DNA of 64,000 nt from Xiphydria camelus (lineage: Eukaryota > Arthropoda > Insecta > Hymenoptera > Xiphydriidae), in contig OY783196.1 in NCBI GenBank assembly GCA_963678675.1, positions 13,510,138 through 13,574,137 on the forward strand, in the 5' to 3' direction. Both the position numbers and the translations under genes were made by a program. Below, piece after piece: positions 43,005 to 53,719 of the stretch (the first letter of the stretch is position 1; every line of letters begins with the position of its first letter). Under the pieces are notes generated by a model that made no database searches, had not been told where the DNA came from, and saw only the letters and a list, made by a program, of their open reading frames with translations.

Positions 43005-44014
43005 CAGTGAGGCACCGCCGAAAACGGTTTGCTCTGATCGTCCGGTAATTATCGGGAAGGTACGGGACCGCGAGTGCATTCGCAGCCCATGTTTTGCCGA
43101 AACGTGCGGATTCGCCGATGGCGAGGTATTTATGATTTAGAAACTTAAGCGGTACGAAACGGTCTTCCGAGTTCCGTCTACCGTGGGACAATTAGTCAAT
43201 CTCATTAGTCAAATTCATTGATCAACAACATTGAATCTATGCAACTGAACATAGAATTGAATGCACAAGTCAACGCGAACGTTTATCCTCACGGGGAAGC
43301 ACTGTTCAATGTAATTGAATCAATTTCGTTGATCATCCAAAAGTAGAACCTACGGAACCTAGTTTTACCTAGGAGGCGATCCACTTCGATTGGAAAGGTC
43401 AAAATAATTTTTTATTCTTCATCTGAAATAATTCCATAAGAAAACAGGCTGGTTATACTATACCAATGACATTGGTGGTTTGTTTCCGAATGTAAAATTT
43501 CTTTTCTTGTTCTGTTCCTTAATTACCATAAATATAATATTCCTACATTTAACGCTGTCGAATTGTTGATTTCTCTATGCTTCAGGTAAAAACACATAAC
43601 TTCTGGTAATGAATCAGTAATTAGCAACGTTGAGAGTGAAAAGGGTACGTGAATGCAATTGTAAGAAAAGCGCTCCAGTTTACTGAAGCGCAACCCTGCA
43701 ATTATTTGTTTCAGAAAAAAAATGTTTTAAACAAAACTTGTATCCTCTACAATTTTCATAATACCTGCTTACCTTTTATTACCTAGGACGCGCTGGTAAG
43801 AAATTAATGGAAATAAGATAATGCATACTGCCTCGGCTACTAGGTTAGCGAGGTATTCATGGTCGCGATGCTACGAAACCCCTACGAAATTTGGCATTTT
43901 TTTTGCTCTTACATTTCTTTATGGGAATTTTTGGCAAAAAACATTTGAAACACTGAATGAAACAATGCAATTTGCTTTCCCATAACGCTTTTAAAGTGTA
44001 AATGTGCGTGACGC
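43005..44014. repeat. Interior of the CTCA element with a diverged partial copy of its own repeat
   Basis: 43293-43380 (GCACTGTTCAATGTAATTGA ... TTTTACCTAGGAGGCG) and 43783-43900 (CCTAGGACGCGCTGG ... ATGCTACGAAACCCCTACG) correspond to the terminal-repeat segment near 55745-55905, split by a 400-bp AT-rich insert. The first 190 bp are GC-richer and might be a short gene fragment on the minus strand, unrecognised. Confidence 0.6.
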
Positions 44015-44341
44015 AAAGTCCCATTCGTCAAAATAAATGCTCATGGTGTCAAAATACAGTGTGCTTCAAATGTTTTTTCGACAATTATCATCCAAAATTA
44101 TGAACAAAATCTTCGGCAGTCAAAAATTCCAATGACGAAATATAAGAGTAAAAAAAATGCCACGATGTTTCCACTGTTCTTACAAATATGTAATATTGGT
44201 TCACCTCAATAAGGAAGAAAATAATGTAAAAGTATGAAAAACATTGAAACTATTATTTTATTCGGTAATGTAAACCACTTTTTAATAACAAGAAGTGATT
44301 GCAATGAAATGAAAAAAAGAGTTAACAAAGAAAAAAAGAAA

Positions 44342-44414
44342 AAAAACAACAAGATTTGAACCCACGACATCGAGACTCCCAGCCCGGCAACTTGACCGTT
44401 GCGCTATCGAAGCA
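44342..44414 (-). other. tRNA-derived relic, inverted copy
   Basis: Reverse complement of 41303-41375 within the right repeat. Same box-like motifs and poly-T tail (here poly-A on the plus strand). Confidence 0.5.
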
Positions 44415-44721
44415 TTGGTGATGTAAGGTTTGTTCCAACCGAGCAGAAAACCGTACATGAACGGTACCGGGCATGCGCAGTAGAGAAATTCTGTTCCAAC
44501 CGTACGCTGGACGGTCCCTGTACGGTGTTGTGCGGCGTTCCAACCACCGCTGGGATCGTGCGTGGAACGGTTCCTGTACCGTCCATCCGATGCTTGGTCC
44601 TGATCGTGAACTGTGTGGACTGACATGCGCACTACGGCGATTAGTTTGCCTGGCGCGGTTATTTAAATACTTTTGAGAGTTGACGTTTTCTATCTCCGTA
44701 TTTTTGTTGCAAGTTATTAAA

Positions 44722-44833
44722 ATGACGTCTAACGAAGGCGATAGTGATGTGTCGGATATATCGGATATGTCCGACACAAGTGACGATGATATTGAATTAT
44801 ACGAAAATAGGGTTAGAAACCAGGATTATTTAG
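44722..44833 (+). pseudogene. Inverted extra copy of H4 transposase exon 1
   Basis: 112 bp from ATG to a GTAAGTG donor, the same length as the functional exon at 55342-55231, encoding MTSNEGDSDVSDISDMSDTS and ending NQDYLG. The exons that should follow are degenerate (46590-46830), so no complete product is possible from this side. It lies in the left terminal repeat of H4. Confidence 0.75.
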
Positions 44834-44954
44834 GTAAGTGACAGATTGAGGTTAAGTGTAGAAAATCTTTGTTGGAAAACTGATAGAAAATCATTCAATT
44901 TGATTGAAAGACTATAACGAAGGTGGATTAAATTTGATTTGATGAGATAGAAGT

Positions 44955-46450
44955 TTCTGCACAAATTATGCTCCGGGAGTTACCACGTCGAGCATACCTA
45001 CCAAGAAGGAAGAATAAGGCCTAAGAAGAATCCCCCGAGGAATCGATGGAAACAAAGTAAAGGAACGGGAAAAAAGGGAGGCGGAACAATAGCGAGGAGG
45101 TGGATGCCGGTACGACTAGTTAGGTATCCGCCAGGCACACTAACAAGGTTGGTCTATCCAGTTTGACATTTAAGGTTAAGTTTCCTGTCAGTTCCCTGCC
45201 AGTTCACCCGCGTACCGACAAAAGAGGAAGAAGGCTCTAAAAGGGAGAAACAAACCGAGAAGGGGAAAGAGAAGCTAAAGGAATGTATTCTGGAAGGAAT
45301 AAGAAAGAAGCAATCAACTGAGGGACGAGAGTGTCGGCGCGGAAGCTTTGCTGAACGCACCGGCAAGGTGGGGAACGCTTACGAGCAACCAAAAGGGAAA
45401 ACCAAATATGGAACAAGATATCAGTATAAAGGTAGATCGTACTAATCCAACTAGGTAAGGATCGCAACAAGAAGACGTGAGATTTCCTCAGGAAACGTCG
45501 TGCCGAGCGTATCTGCTGAATAGGAAAAATTCTCCAAGGAATCGAAGAAATGAAGTATCGACGTAAACGACTAAAAAGGGTTCCAGAACAATAGCGAGGA
45601 GGAGGTGGAAGCTGGAACGACCAGTCCCTCGCCAGACATACTAACAACAAGTCCACCCACGTGTCAGTCATGCGCGAGCAATGCATGGGATACTCGATGA
45701 GGAACTGGAATCTTATGAAAAGAAAAGTAGAGGTAATCGGTGGCTGTAGTCGGCAGCTATTAAGGTAATTATAAGACTCCCAAGCAGAGCAGGCATGGCA
45801 AGCGAGATAGAAATTGGCCAGACGAGTGAGACGCACCGGGAGCGTTACCGGTCGTGTCGACAAAGGAGGGAGAAGACTTAAAAAGAGAGAAGCACCCTGG
45901 GAAGGGGAAACAGAAGCCACAGAGAATGTATCCTGGAAGGAATAAGGAATAAACAACCAGATAAAGGGAAGAGAGTGTTGGCTTGACGTGCCGGCAAGGA
46001 GGAAGACACCGATAAAGGAATCAGGTGGAAGAAATAACCAATCAGAGAATAGGATATCAATTTAAAGGTAAGTCGTGCTAATTTAATCAGTTAACTAACG
46101 CAAGAACAGGACGATAGATTGCTCTGGGAGACGCCACGCTATGCGTACCTGAGATAAAGGAAGAATACCCTGAGGAATCGAAGGAATTAAAGTTGACGGA
46201 CTGGAATGGGAGCTAGAATAATAGCGAGGATGAGGTGGAAGAAATAAGGGATAAGCATGTAACCGACCAAGTAAGTAACATGACGCGAAAGCTAACAAAA
46301 GCCCGTAGGTAGAGAACGAGAACCGGAGTAAACGCGAGAGGCTCCACGGGAAGGATGGAGCAAAGGATGCGAGACGCAATGTTTCGTAGGAAGGTAACGA
46401 AGAAGAAGAGCTCCAACTTTGAAGATGCATTCGGCCTCCCATTGGCGTCA
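44955..46450 (+). repeat. Degenerate purine-rich tandem repeats, about 2.5-3 units of 500-600 bp
   Basis: Each unit contains a GAATCGA(T/A)GGAA-type block, AATAGCGAGGAGG(A)GGTGG, and in two units GAATGTATYCTGGAAGGAAT. The plus strand is strongly A/G-rich, so long minus-strand frames (e.g. 45956-45237) are compositional artefacts. Origin unknown. Confidence 0.6.
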
Positions 46451-46589
46451 GGAAGGAAATGAAATAGACTAAGTAGACAACGCGTAGGGGGTATTTATGA
46501 AATGAAATTACAGCAATACCAATTCATACCGAGTGAATGATTGTAAAACCTATTTCGTCTTTGTTAAAACTGCGTTATTTATTTCAGAT

Positions 46590-46920
46590 GCAGACGGTTG
46601 GTGATGAGAAGAAAAAAATTCCAATTGGCAATTGATGGAAGGAAGGCATACCGAAATGGACAGGCCAGAAGGAAATCTAGAGTGAGACATACATGGAAAA
46701 GAAGGATATTTCTCGATTCAGGTAAGACATTAATGAAATGAGAATGCAGCAATACCAACTTATACCTATTGAATGATCGTGACATCTATTGTCTTTGTTA
46801 ATAGGAGCAGCATGTGGGCTTGACTACCAGCAGTGCAGGAGAACTTGGAAGTCGAGAATGAGGAAGATTAACGTGGCGTACCAACAGACTTGCGTGTGCA
46901 AATTGATGTGATTATTTAAT
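46590..46920 (+). pseudogene. Degenerate copy of H4 transposase exon 3-4 region
   Basis: CAATTGGCAATTGATGGAAG, GGACAGGCCAGAAGG and AGGATATTTCTCGATTCAG followed by GTAAG correspond to the exon 3 end of the intact gene (minus strand near 54420-54333). A TTTCAG acceptor precedes it. Heavily mutated. Confidence 0.65.
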
Positions 46921-46996
46921 TTCATGTCGAAGAGACTACAAATTATACTTATTTTCATAGTAGTTGGTAAAATACTCTTTAAATACTTAAACTGAT

Positions 46997-47298
46997 GGGG
47001 CATTCCATGTCAACTTTTAGTAGTAGAAACTTTTGGGTCTCCGATGTAGTTGTTCATTTTTTTTCAAGTATCTTAAATCAATATAAGAACTGGCCTAAAT
47101 TTTCAGAACGATTCAATAAGTCGGTAAGCTGTTATTAATTTTTATATTTCTAATTCTTTTTTTCATCGCGAGTTACGGCTGAAATTAACAAAGTATAGAC
47201 ATTTAGGACAGCTTTTATATTGATTACTTGGAAAAAAATGAACAACTACATCGGAGACCCAAAAGTTTGTACTACTAAAAGTTGACATGGAATGCCCC
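46997..47298. mobile_element. 302-bp MITE with about 75-bp inverted repeats
   Basis: Left GGGGCATTCCATGTCAACTT and right reverse complement, each continuing through GTCTCCGATGTAGTTGTTCA. The target duplication is not clear. Confidence 0.82.
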
Positions 47299-47378
47299 TT
47301 ATACTATTACCAACGCGCTTTAAATTGAAATTAATATAAACTTACTCTAAATATGTGCAATATAAAGTTAATATACAG

Positions 47379-48481
47379 TTATGACGACTTAACGATGTTT
47401 CCGCACTCGCACGCACATACCTTGTTCTTCAGGATTTCATTCCTTTCTTGCATTAGTGCAATCTTCTTCTCAAGTAGATCGTTCCTTCTCTTTATTTCCA
47501 GTAATTTCTCGGACTCCACATCCATCCGTGAGTCGTGATAGGCTCTCCTCTCCAGTCGCAATTTGTCAACCGCGCCTATCTTCTTCTTCAGTCGTTTTAC
47601 TGTCTTTTTCGTCGGGGTTGCGGTATCTGCGAATCCTCCCTCTTCGTCGTCGCAGCAATCCGGTGTCAGTGATAATTGGGCTGTACTGTCATTAGACAGT
47701 AAAATTTCAGGGTAAACGGTTCTCTTCTTCCCAAATATTCCGTCCATCTCCGTTTCATACTCGAAATTCTTCCGCCCTGCACCTACAAACATTTGGCAAT
47801 GGAACATTAGTGGAATAAGAAGCAAATAGAAATCATTCGTTTAGGAAAAAGTCTCATGTGACCAGCTAAACGATTTTATTAAAATTCTTCGTTGACCTTA
47901 CAAAATAGTTTCGCAACAATATCATGAAGACCTTACATTTCTTTAAGGACATATTAATGTTTCAGATAACGTACCAGTCTGATTTCGATTGTCGACGAAT
48001 TTTTTATAATTTCGCTCCAGCACTCTCCAGCGATTGTGGCAGTTATTTGCCGTAACTCGCACACCCAGCTTTTGCATTTCCTCAGCTACCTTCTCCCACA
48101 ATTTCTTGTTATTCCTTATCTCAAATGTCCCAACCTTCGCTTTGTACGTACTGTACAAATCGATCAGTATCTTTGTATCTCCTGACCCCCATTTAAAATC
48201 CAACACCTGCTCTGTATATGTACGTATAGGTGTAGGTGTAGCTGCAGAATATGACGGTTGTTCGGTGACAACGTTGTCCACCGTAATAAACTCTTGCAAT
48301 TCTGAAAGTGGAATGAACAATGCACATTAGAAATACAGCAAACTTATGTACAACAACGCTAGTTCAATTTGAAATGCTCCGAGGCATTAACTTTAACACT
48401 CCGTCAGGCGCGAAATGCAAAAAATCCCACTTGGGACATGTTATCGTACTCTGCATATTTACCATTAACAAAGATATTCAT
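47379..48481 (-). CDS. Myb/SANT-like (trihelix-type) partner protein of Harbinger H4, 249 aa, intact by manual splicing
   Basis: In PIF/Harbinger elements this second protein helps the transposase enter the nucleus and recognise the ends. Proposed exons: 48481-48463 (MNIFVN), 48301-47975, 47782-47379; lengths 19, 327 and 404 add to 750 bp in frame, with GT donors and AG acceptors. The central exon holds the trihelix-like domain: FKWGSGDTKILIDLYSTYKA, KKLWEKVAEEMQKLG, NNCHNRWRVLERNYKKFV. The last exon has an acidic stretch, basic KKTVKRLKKK and a coiled coil ending CACECGN. The tiny first exon is the least certain part. No stop or frameshift seen. Confidence 0.8.
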
Positions 48482-50660
48482 TTCTTTGCTCCTTCTTCGG
48501 TGTTTGGTGGAGACACAGAGAGAAATATTGTAGTTGGATGGATAATTGAACGGACCTTAGCGCGCCCAAGTTTGTCGATGACTGACTTGCAAGGCGACTA
48601 GTGACGCAAGGGTACGCCTACCGCGAGGCTCCGCCGAAACATTTCGAGAACTGCGATCAAAGCCACATCTCGGGATCGTAAATCTGAAAGACACTACGCG
48701 TAAGGCGCCTCGACCCCGCACGTGCCCACCCACGTGCGTCTCGAGGGCTGTTCGACGATAGCAAAGGAAGGAAGGGCAGAGAGTGCCCGTGCCCTCCCGC
48801 GAGGCTCCTGCAATTGGAGGACGGAGTCGAGGCGCCTTGCGCTTGCGGAAGAATACCGCCCGCTTTGCCGTCGCGACCGGTACCCTACCGCGAGGCCCCT
48901 GAAATTGGAGAACGGGGTCGAGGCGCCTTATGCGTAGCGTCTTTCAGATTTACGATCCCGAGGAGATGTGGCTTTGATCGCAGTTCTCGAAATGTTTCGG
49001 CGGAGCCTCGCGGTAGGGTACCCACGTGCGTCTCGAGGGCTGTTCGACGATAGTAAAGGAAGGAAGGAAGGAAGGGCAGAAGGTGCCCGTGCCCTCCCGC
49101 GAGGCTCCTGCAATTAGCATAGCATAAATCGCTCTGAACCTAACTCTTTGACTCTGCTACCACGATTTTTAAACTGAATTTACATGGAGGTGTTTCAAAA
49201 CTACCCCCAAAATCCGACGATTCGCAACCCCTCGGAAATCCCACATAATAGTGAATCCAGGAAATGGAAGGAATGTTTCAATCAAATCGAATAATTCACC
49301 TAAAAATAACAGGACATGTCGGACTTTAATTGGACATACTACTGCAGAAAAGGAAATAATATTTACTCAGACAACAAAAATGTCCGTTTCAATGGAATAG
49401 TGTCCATTGTGATAATGTCTCGATAAAATTTCTAGTCAGCGTTACGGAGTCAAGGTGAAAGAATTAAAAATATTGTAATATCCAGTTAACATACGAAAAT
49501 TCCTACCAATTCTAAAGAAATAAAATACAACTTCTCCGATTTCTCTGTACCACTGCTCCTACCTATGTAGAAATAAAAGACGACTGTGTGAGAGATGTAT
49601 ATTTGTGGAGGTTTTTGAAGTTCTAACAAAATGTTTTTAATTAGAAGGTTCTTCATTTTCTGAAGCATTTGAATTAAATTCAAACCTGCACTTAGAAGCC
49701 GATTGAAGGATGTTTTATCATATCTTTCTTGCTGTTAGAGTTCAATATGCTCATGTAATAATCATCAGCGCTGATGCAGATGTTTTCATCCTGGGTATGT
49801 ATTTTTGGAATAATCTAGCACGTCTTGGTTGTCTTGGCCTATGGTTTCACGGTTGTAATAAAATGAACATTTTCTCGGACGTCATTTAGCTGCTGAATTC
49901 CTTGGTGAAAACATTTGTCATGTTTTGTCAGCATTACACGCTATAAGTGGTTGCGATACAATGAGTAGATTAGATTACTGTCTTTAACTATAAAAAAAAT
50001 AATAATTGTCACTACAAAGATGATTTGCATAGTCCGATACCATGTGCACAATCGATTAACTTGATACTCAAGGGGAGGAGGGTGTAACTAAAAATTGATA
50101 CATCGCAGGTTCTGGCAACATCCGAAATATTAATCTACAAGCTTTACTGAGCTTCAATTAATTGACAGAATGCGGTGCCGGAATTTTGCATGCTCAAGTC
50201 CATCCAGCTCCCGGTCTACTACGCGCAAGGCTCCTCGACCCCGTTCTCCAATTTCAGGGGCCTCGCGGTAGGGTGCCGGTCGCGACGGCAAGGCGGGCGG
50301 TAGTCTTCCGCAAGCGCAAGGCGCCTCGACTCCCAATTGCAGGAGCCTCGCGGGAGGGCACGGGTAACCTCTGCCCTTCGCTATCATCGGAGAAGTGACC
50401 AGGGGTCCTACATTCAGCCATTGACACGCACGTACACTTGTCCCGGGTCGGCGCCAACCGGACGGCGCCAAATCTGCTCGCCTTTCCGAAGTTAATTGTC
50501 ACGCTCGGTTTCCTTCGAATTTTCTCCTCCCAACGTGGAGAGGAAAAGAACAGCCCTTCTGCCGAAGCGTTCCCCTGCGTCGTTAGTCGCCTTGCAAGTG
50601 AAGCTGAATTATTTACTGATTTGTACGGTAGCCAGAATTGCGGCATTTAGTCTATCAGTA
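48482..50660. repeat. GC-rich inverted/direct repeat cluster with an AT-rich insert
   Basis: 48618-48715 and 48915-49017 are inverted copies (shared CGAAACATTTCGAGAACTGC); 48728-48814 and 49020-49115 are direct copies (shared GTGCGTCTCGAGGGCTGTTC). A further inverted copy of the 48770-48905 block lies at about 50215-50395 (CTTCCGCAAGCGCAAGGCGC). Short frames here are overlapping and GC-driven. 49117-50160 is an AT-rich insert carrying the fragment listed separately. Confidence 0.7.
49735..49990 (+). pseudogene. Fragment of a HAxxGCDT-motif protein often found in repeats
   Basis: One frame reads VQYAHVIIISADADVFILGM and LARLGCLGLWFHGC, with a TAG, then in a shifted frame LSALHAISGCDTMSRL. The SADADVFIL and HAISGCDTMS blocks resemble an XPG/PIN-nuclease-like family common in transposon-rich genomes (recalled, not verified). 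Ends are undefined and it is clearly dead. Confidence 0.45.
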
Positions 50661-51440
50661 ATTAAGTACTGACGGCTTGTATTGAGGAATGACTTAAAAT
50701 TCCATCAATACCAATTTAGTGGAGGGGATACTGTCAGTAATATTGAAGGTGAAAACAAAAATATAGTTCATATCCTCAGTACAGTAGTCTCCCGCAATGG
50801 AGGTGGACTGTAATGAAGCGTATTGGCTGAAAAGCACGTTCCGGACCTTCCTAGATATAGGCCGTCGAGTCCCGTAATTTTGATTCTTCCATATATAGCA
50901 GTGCGGTATTCCTTACTGACAAGCAGATGCAGAAAAGTTTTTGTCAGTCTTCGTTGAAATTTTGAAGTATGAACACGATGTCGGAAAGGGAAAGTAGAAA
51001 TCGTCCGACTAAAAAATGAAAGAAAGACATAGCATCAATGTAGAGATAACAGAATATACGGATAAGAGATAACAGATAATAGTAACACTAGGAAAGACTT
51101 GGTCACTTAGTTCATTGATGCGACACCGTTGAAGCACCGAGGGTACGAACCCCTGCTGCTTTTCTTTGCCCTTCAATGACAGGAAATGGTAGTACAATTG
51201 CTAAACATGCTTCATCCATAATGCAGTGAAACGACTGTTCAGTTCGACTTCTTCTCATGTACTGACAAAAATACTTTAAAACTGTACTGACCGTCTAAAC
51301 ACCGCGCAAATACTGATGGAATGATTCAATACTTACCATCAATACTTAATGACGTGTAAAGCAGCGTTTAGACGATCAGTAGTACTGTCAATAGTACAAA
51401 ATACTGACATTATTAGTGTCCGTGTAAACGCCTTATTGAA
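50661..51440. other. Unassigned sequence with repeated ACTGA(C/T) motifs
   Basis: CTATCAGTAATTAAGTACTGA, GTACTGACCGTCTAAAC and GCGTTTAGACGATCAG suggest a small inverted-repeat element near 51270-51415, but ends are not clear. No gene seen. Confidence 0.35.
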
Positions 51441-51771
51441 GTAGGTGCAGGACGGAATTATTTTGAATTCGAAGCGGAGATGGAGGCAATCTTTCTGAAA
51501 AGGAGAACGTTCAACCCCGAAATTTTGCTGTCCAATGATACTACTGCCCAATTGCCGCTGATAGACGATTGCTACGATGACGGAGAGGAAAGAGTCGAAG
51601 AAAGCGCAACCCCGATTCCGAAGACGACGAAATGCACGCGACTGAAAAGTAACAGTTGGAAGGAATGAAAAAAAGGAATAAATTGATGAAGAGAAGGAAT
51701 ACATTGATTGAGGAGAGGAACGGAATTTTAGAAAGTAAGGTGTGCACTTGCGAGTGTGGTAACACATCGTA
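51440..51771 (+). pseudogene. Second copy of the H4 partner-gene last exon, opposite strand
   Basis: After a GTAG acceptor-like site the frame reads NYFEFEAEMEAIFLKRRTFN, PEILLSNDTTAQLPLIDDCY and, after a TGA near 51667, EERNGILESKVCTCECGN. It parallels the intact exon at 47782-47379 over its full length. The DNA-binding exon is not found nearby. Confidence 0.75.
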
Positions 51772-52016
51772 GGTTCATAATAAGTTTATATTTACTTTAT
51801 ACTGTACATATGTATATTACGTTTAAATAAAGCTTAATTTAAAGAGTGTAGATAAGAGTATAACTTGAAGTTAAAGAGTATAGGTAAGAGTATCAGTCTA
51901 AGTTACAGAGTAAAGCTACAGCGAAATGCTCCTCATGGTTAATATCCTTAATGCCACATGTATTTCATCAACTACAGTAATAAATAAAGAAAGAATAAGT
52001 ACAATTGTAGCTCTTG

Positions 52017-53240
52017 CGTAATTGCTTTGAGCTATTTTATCGCCGAAAACATTTTTTAAAGCACTTTTAGAATTAGGAAGCCATAGATTGTAGTGTCTCT
52101 CCTGTAAAATGTCCTTTTCGTCAGTTAGGAGGTCCTGCCGTGTAGCACTCGATTTGTTTCTTCCGATCATCAACCGCCTGCATCTGAAACTAATTATGCA
52201 TTATTCACAAAGACGAAATAGATTGTACAATCATTCAATCGGTATGAATTGCTATTGCTGTACTTTCATTTCGTAACTGTCTTACCTGAATGGAGAAAAA
52301 TCCTTTTCCAGTAATGTCTCAGTCTGATTGTCCTTCTGGCCTGTCCATTTCGAAATGCTTTCCATCAATTGCCAATTGGAATTTCGAGTGCTACACGGCA
52401 GGACCTCGTAACTGACGAAAAGGAAATTGTATAGGAGAGACACTAAAATCTATGACTTTGTAATTCTACAAGTGATTTAAGAAATGTTGTCGGTGATAAA
52501 GTAGCTAGCGTAATTGCTTTGAGCTATTTTATCGCCGAAAACATTTTTTAAAGCACTTTTAGAATTAGGAAGCCATAGATTGTAGTGTCTCTCCTGTAAA
52601 ATGTCCTTTTCGTCAGTTAGGAGGTCCTGCCGTGTAGCACTCGATTTGTTTCTTCCGATCATCAACCGCCTGCATCTGAAACTAATTATGCATTATTCAC
52701 AAAGACGAAATAGATTGTACAATCATTCAATCGGTATGAATTGCTATTGCTGTACTTTCATTTCGTAACTGTCTTACCTGAATGGAGAAAAATCCTTTTC
52801 CAGTAATGTCTCAGTCTGATTGTCCTTCTGGCCTGTCCATTTCGAAATGCTTTCCATCAATTGCCAATTGGAATTTCGAGTGCTACACGGCAGGACCTCG
52901 TAACTGACGAAAAGGAAATTGTATAGGAGAGACACTAAAATCTATGACTTTGTAATTCTACAAGTGATTTAAGAAATGTTGTCGGTGATAAAGTAGCTAG
53001 CGTAATTGCTTTGAGCTATTTTATCGCCGAAAACATTTTTTAAAGCACTTTTAGAATTAGGAAGCCATAGATTGTAGTGTCTCTCCTGTAAAATGTCCTT
53101 TTCGTCAGTTAGGAGGTCCTGCCGTGTAGCACTCGATTTGTTTCTTCCGATCATCAACCGCCTGCATCTGAAACTAATTATGCATTATTCACAAAGACGA
53201 AATAGATTTTACAATCATTCAATCTGTATAAATTGCTAAT
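52017..53240 (-). repeat. Tandem array, exact 492-bp period, derived from transposase exon pieces
   Basis: The landmark ATTGCTTTGAGC occurs at 52021, 52513 and 53005. Units 1 and 2 are complete and look identical; unit 3 is partial and diverges near 53210. Within a unit, one arm (AAGCACTTTTAGAATTAGGA to GTAGCACTCGA) is partly repeated in reverse. On the minus strand each unit holds a degenerate form of the transposase exon 3 end and start of exon 4. The 62-codon frames reading MMIGRNKSSATRQDLLTDEK are unit repeats, not genes. Confidence 0.88.
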
Positions 53241-53719
53241 GCTCTACTTTCGTTTCATAACTGTCTTACCTGAATCGAGAAATATCCTTCTCCATTGATG
53301 TCTCATTCTTGATCTCCTTGTGGCCTGTGAAGTTTGATATGCGTTCCACGTGGTATTTATTCTTCTTCTGGTCACCAACCGCGTGCATCTGAAAAAAATT
53401 ATATAGTATTAACAAAGACGAAATAGTTTTGACAATTTTTCAGTCGGTATAAACTGTTATTGCTGTACTTCCGTTTCATAAATGTCTTACCTGATTCGAG
53501 AACTATGCGTTCCACGTGGTATTTCTTTTTCTTCTGGTGAGACCAACCGCCTGAATCTGAAACAAATTATGCAGCATTAACGAAGACGGAATAGGTTTCA
53601 CAATCATTCAATCGGTATAAATTAGTATTGCTGTAATTTCATTACCTCATTAATGCTGAGATTTTCGACTCTCTCTGCGCTGCGTTGCTTGCCGTTCCTC
53701 CAGACAAAGGGGAACAAAT
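53240..53719 (-). repeat. Further diverged transposase exon-junction copies
   Basis: Two more shortened copies of the exon end / intron / exon start module (TTACCTGAATCGAGAAATATC near 53268; TTACCTGATTCGAGAACTATG near 53487), continuing the array leftward of the intact gene with lower similarity. Confidence 0.6.

Noticed and set aside
45237..45956. 239-residue minus-strand open frame
   Set aside because: It lies in purine-rich repeats, where one strand lacks stop codons by composition. It has no domain and is not conserved between repeat units.
51916..53157. Three short minus-strand genes reading MMIGRNKSSATRQ
   Set aside because: They are copies of one tandem repeat unit and mixtures of exon and intron remnants.
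52017..53240. CRISPR-like or gene-cluster array
   Set aside because: The 492-bp repeats are contiguous, with no spacers, and derive from transposase exons.
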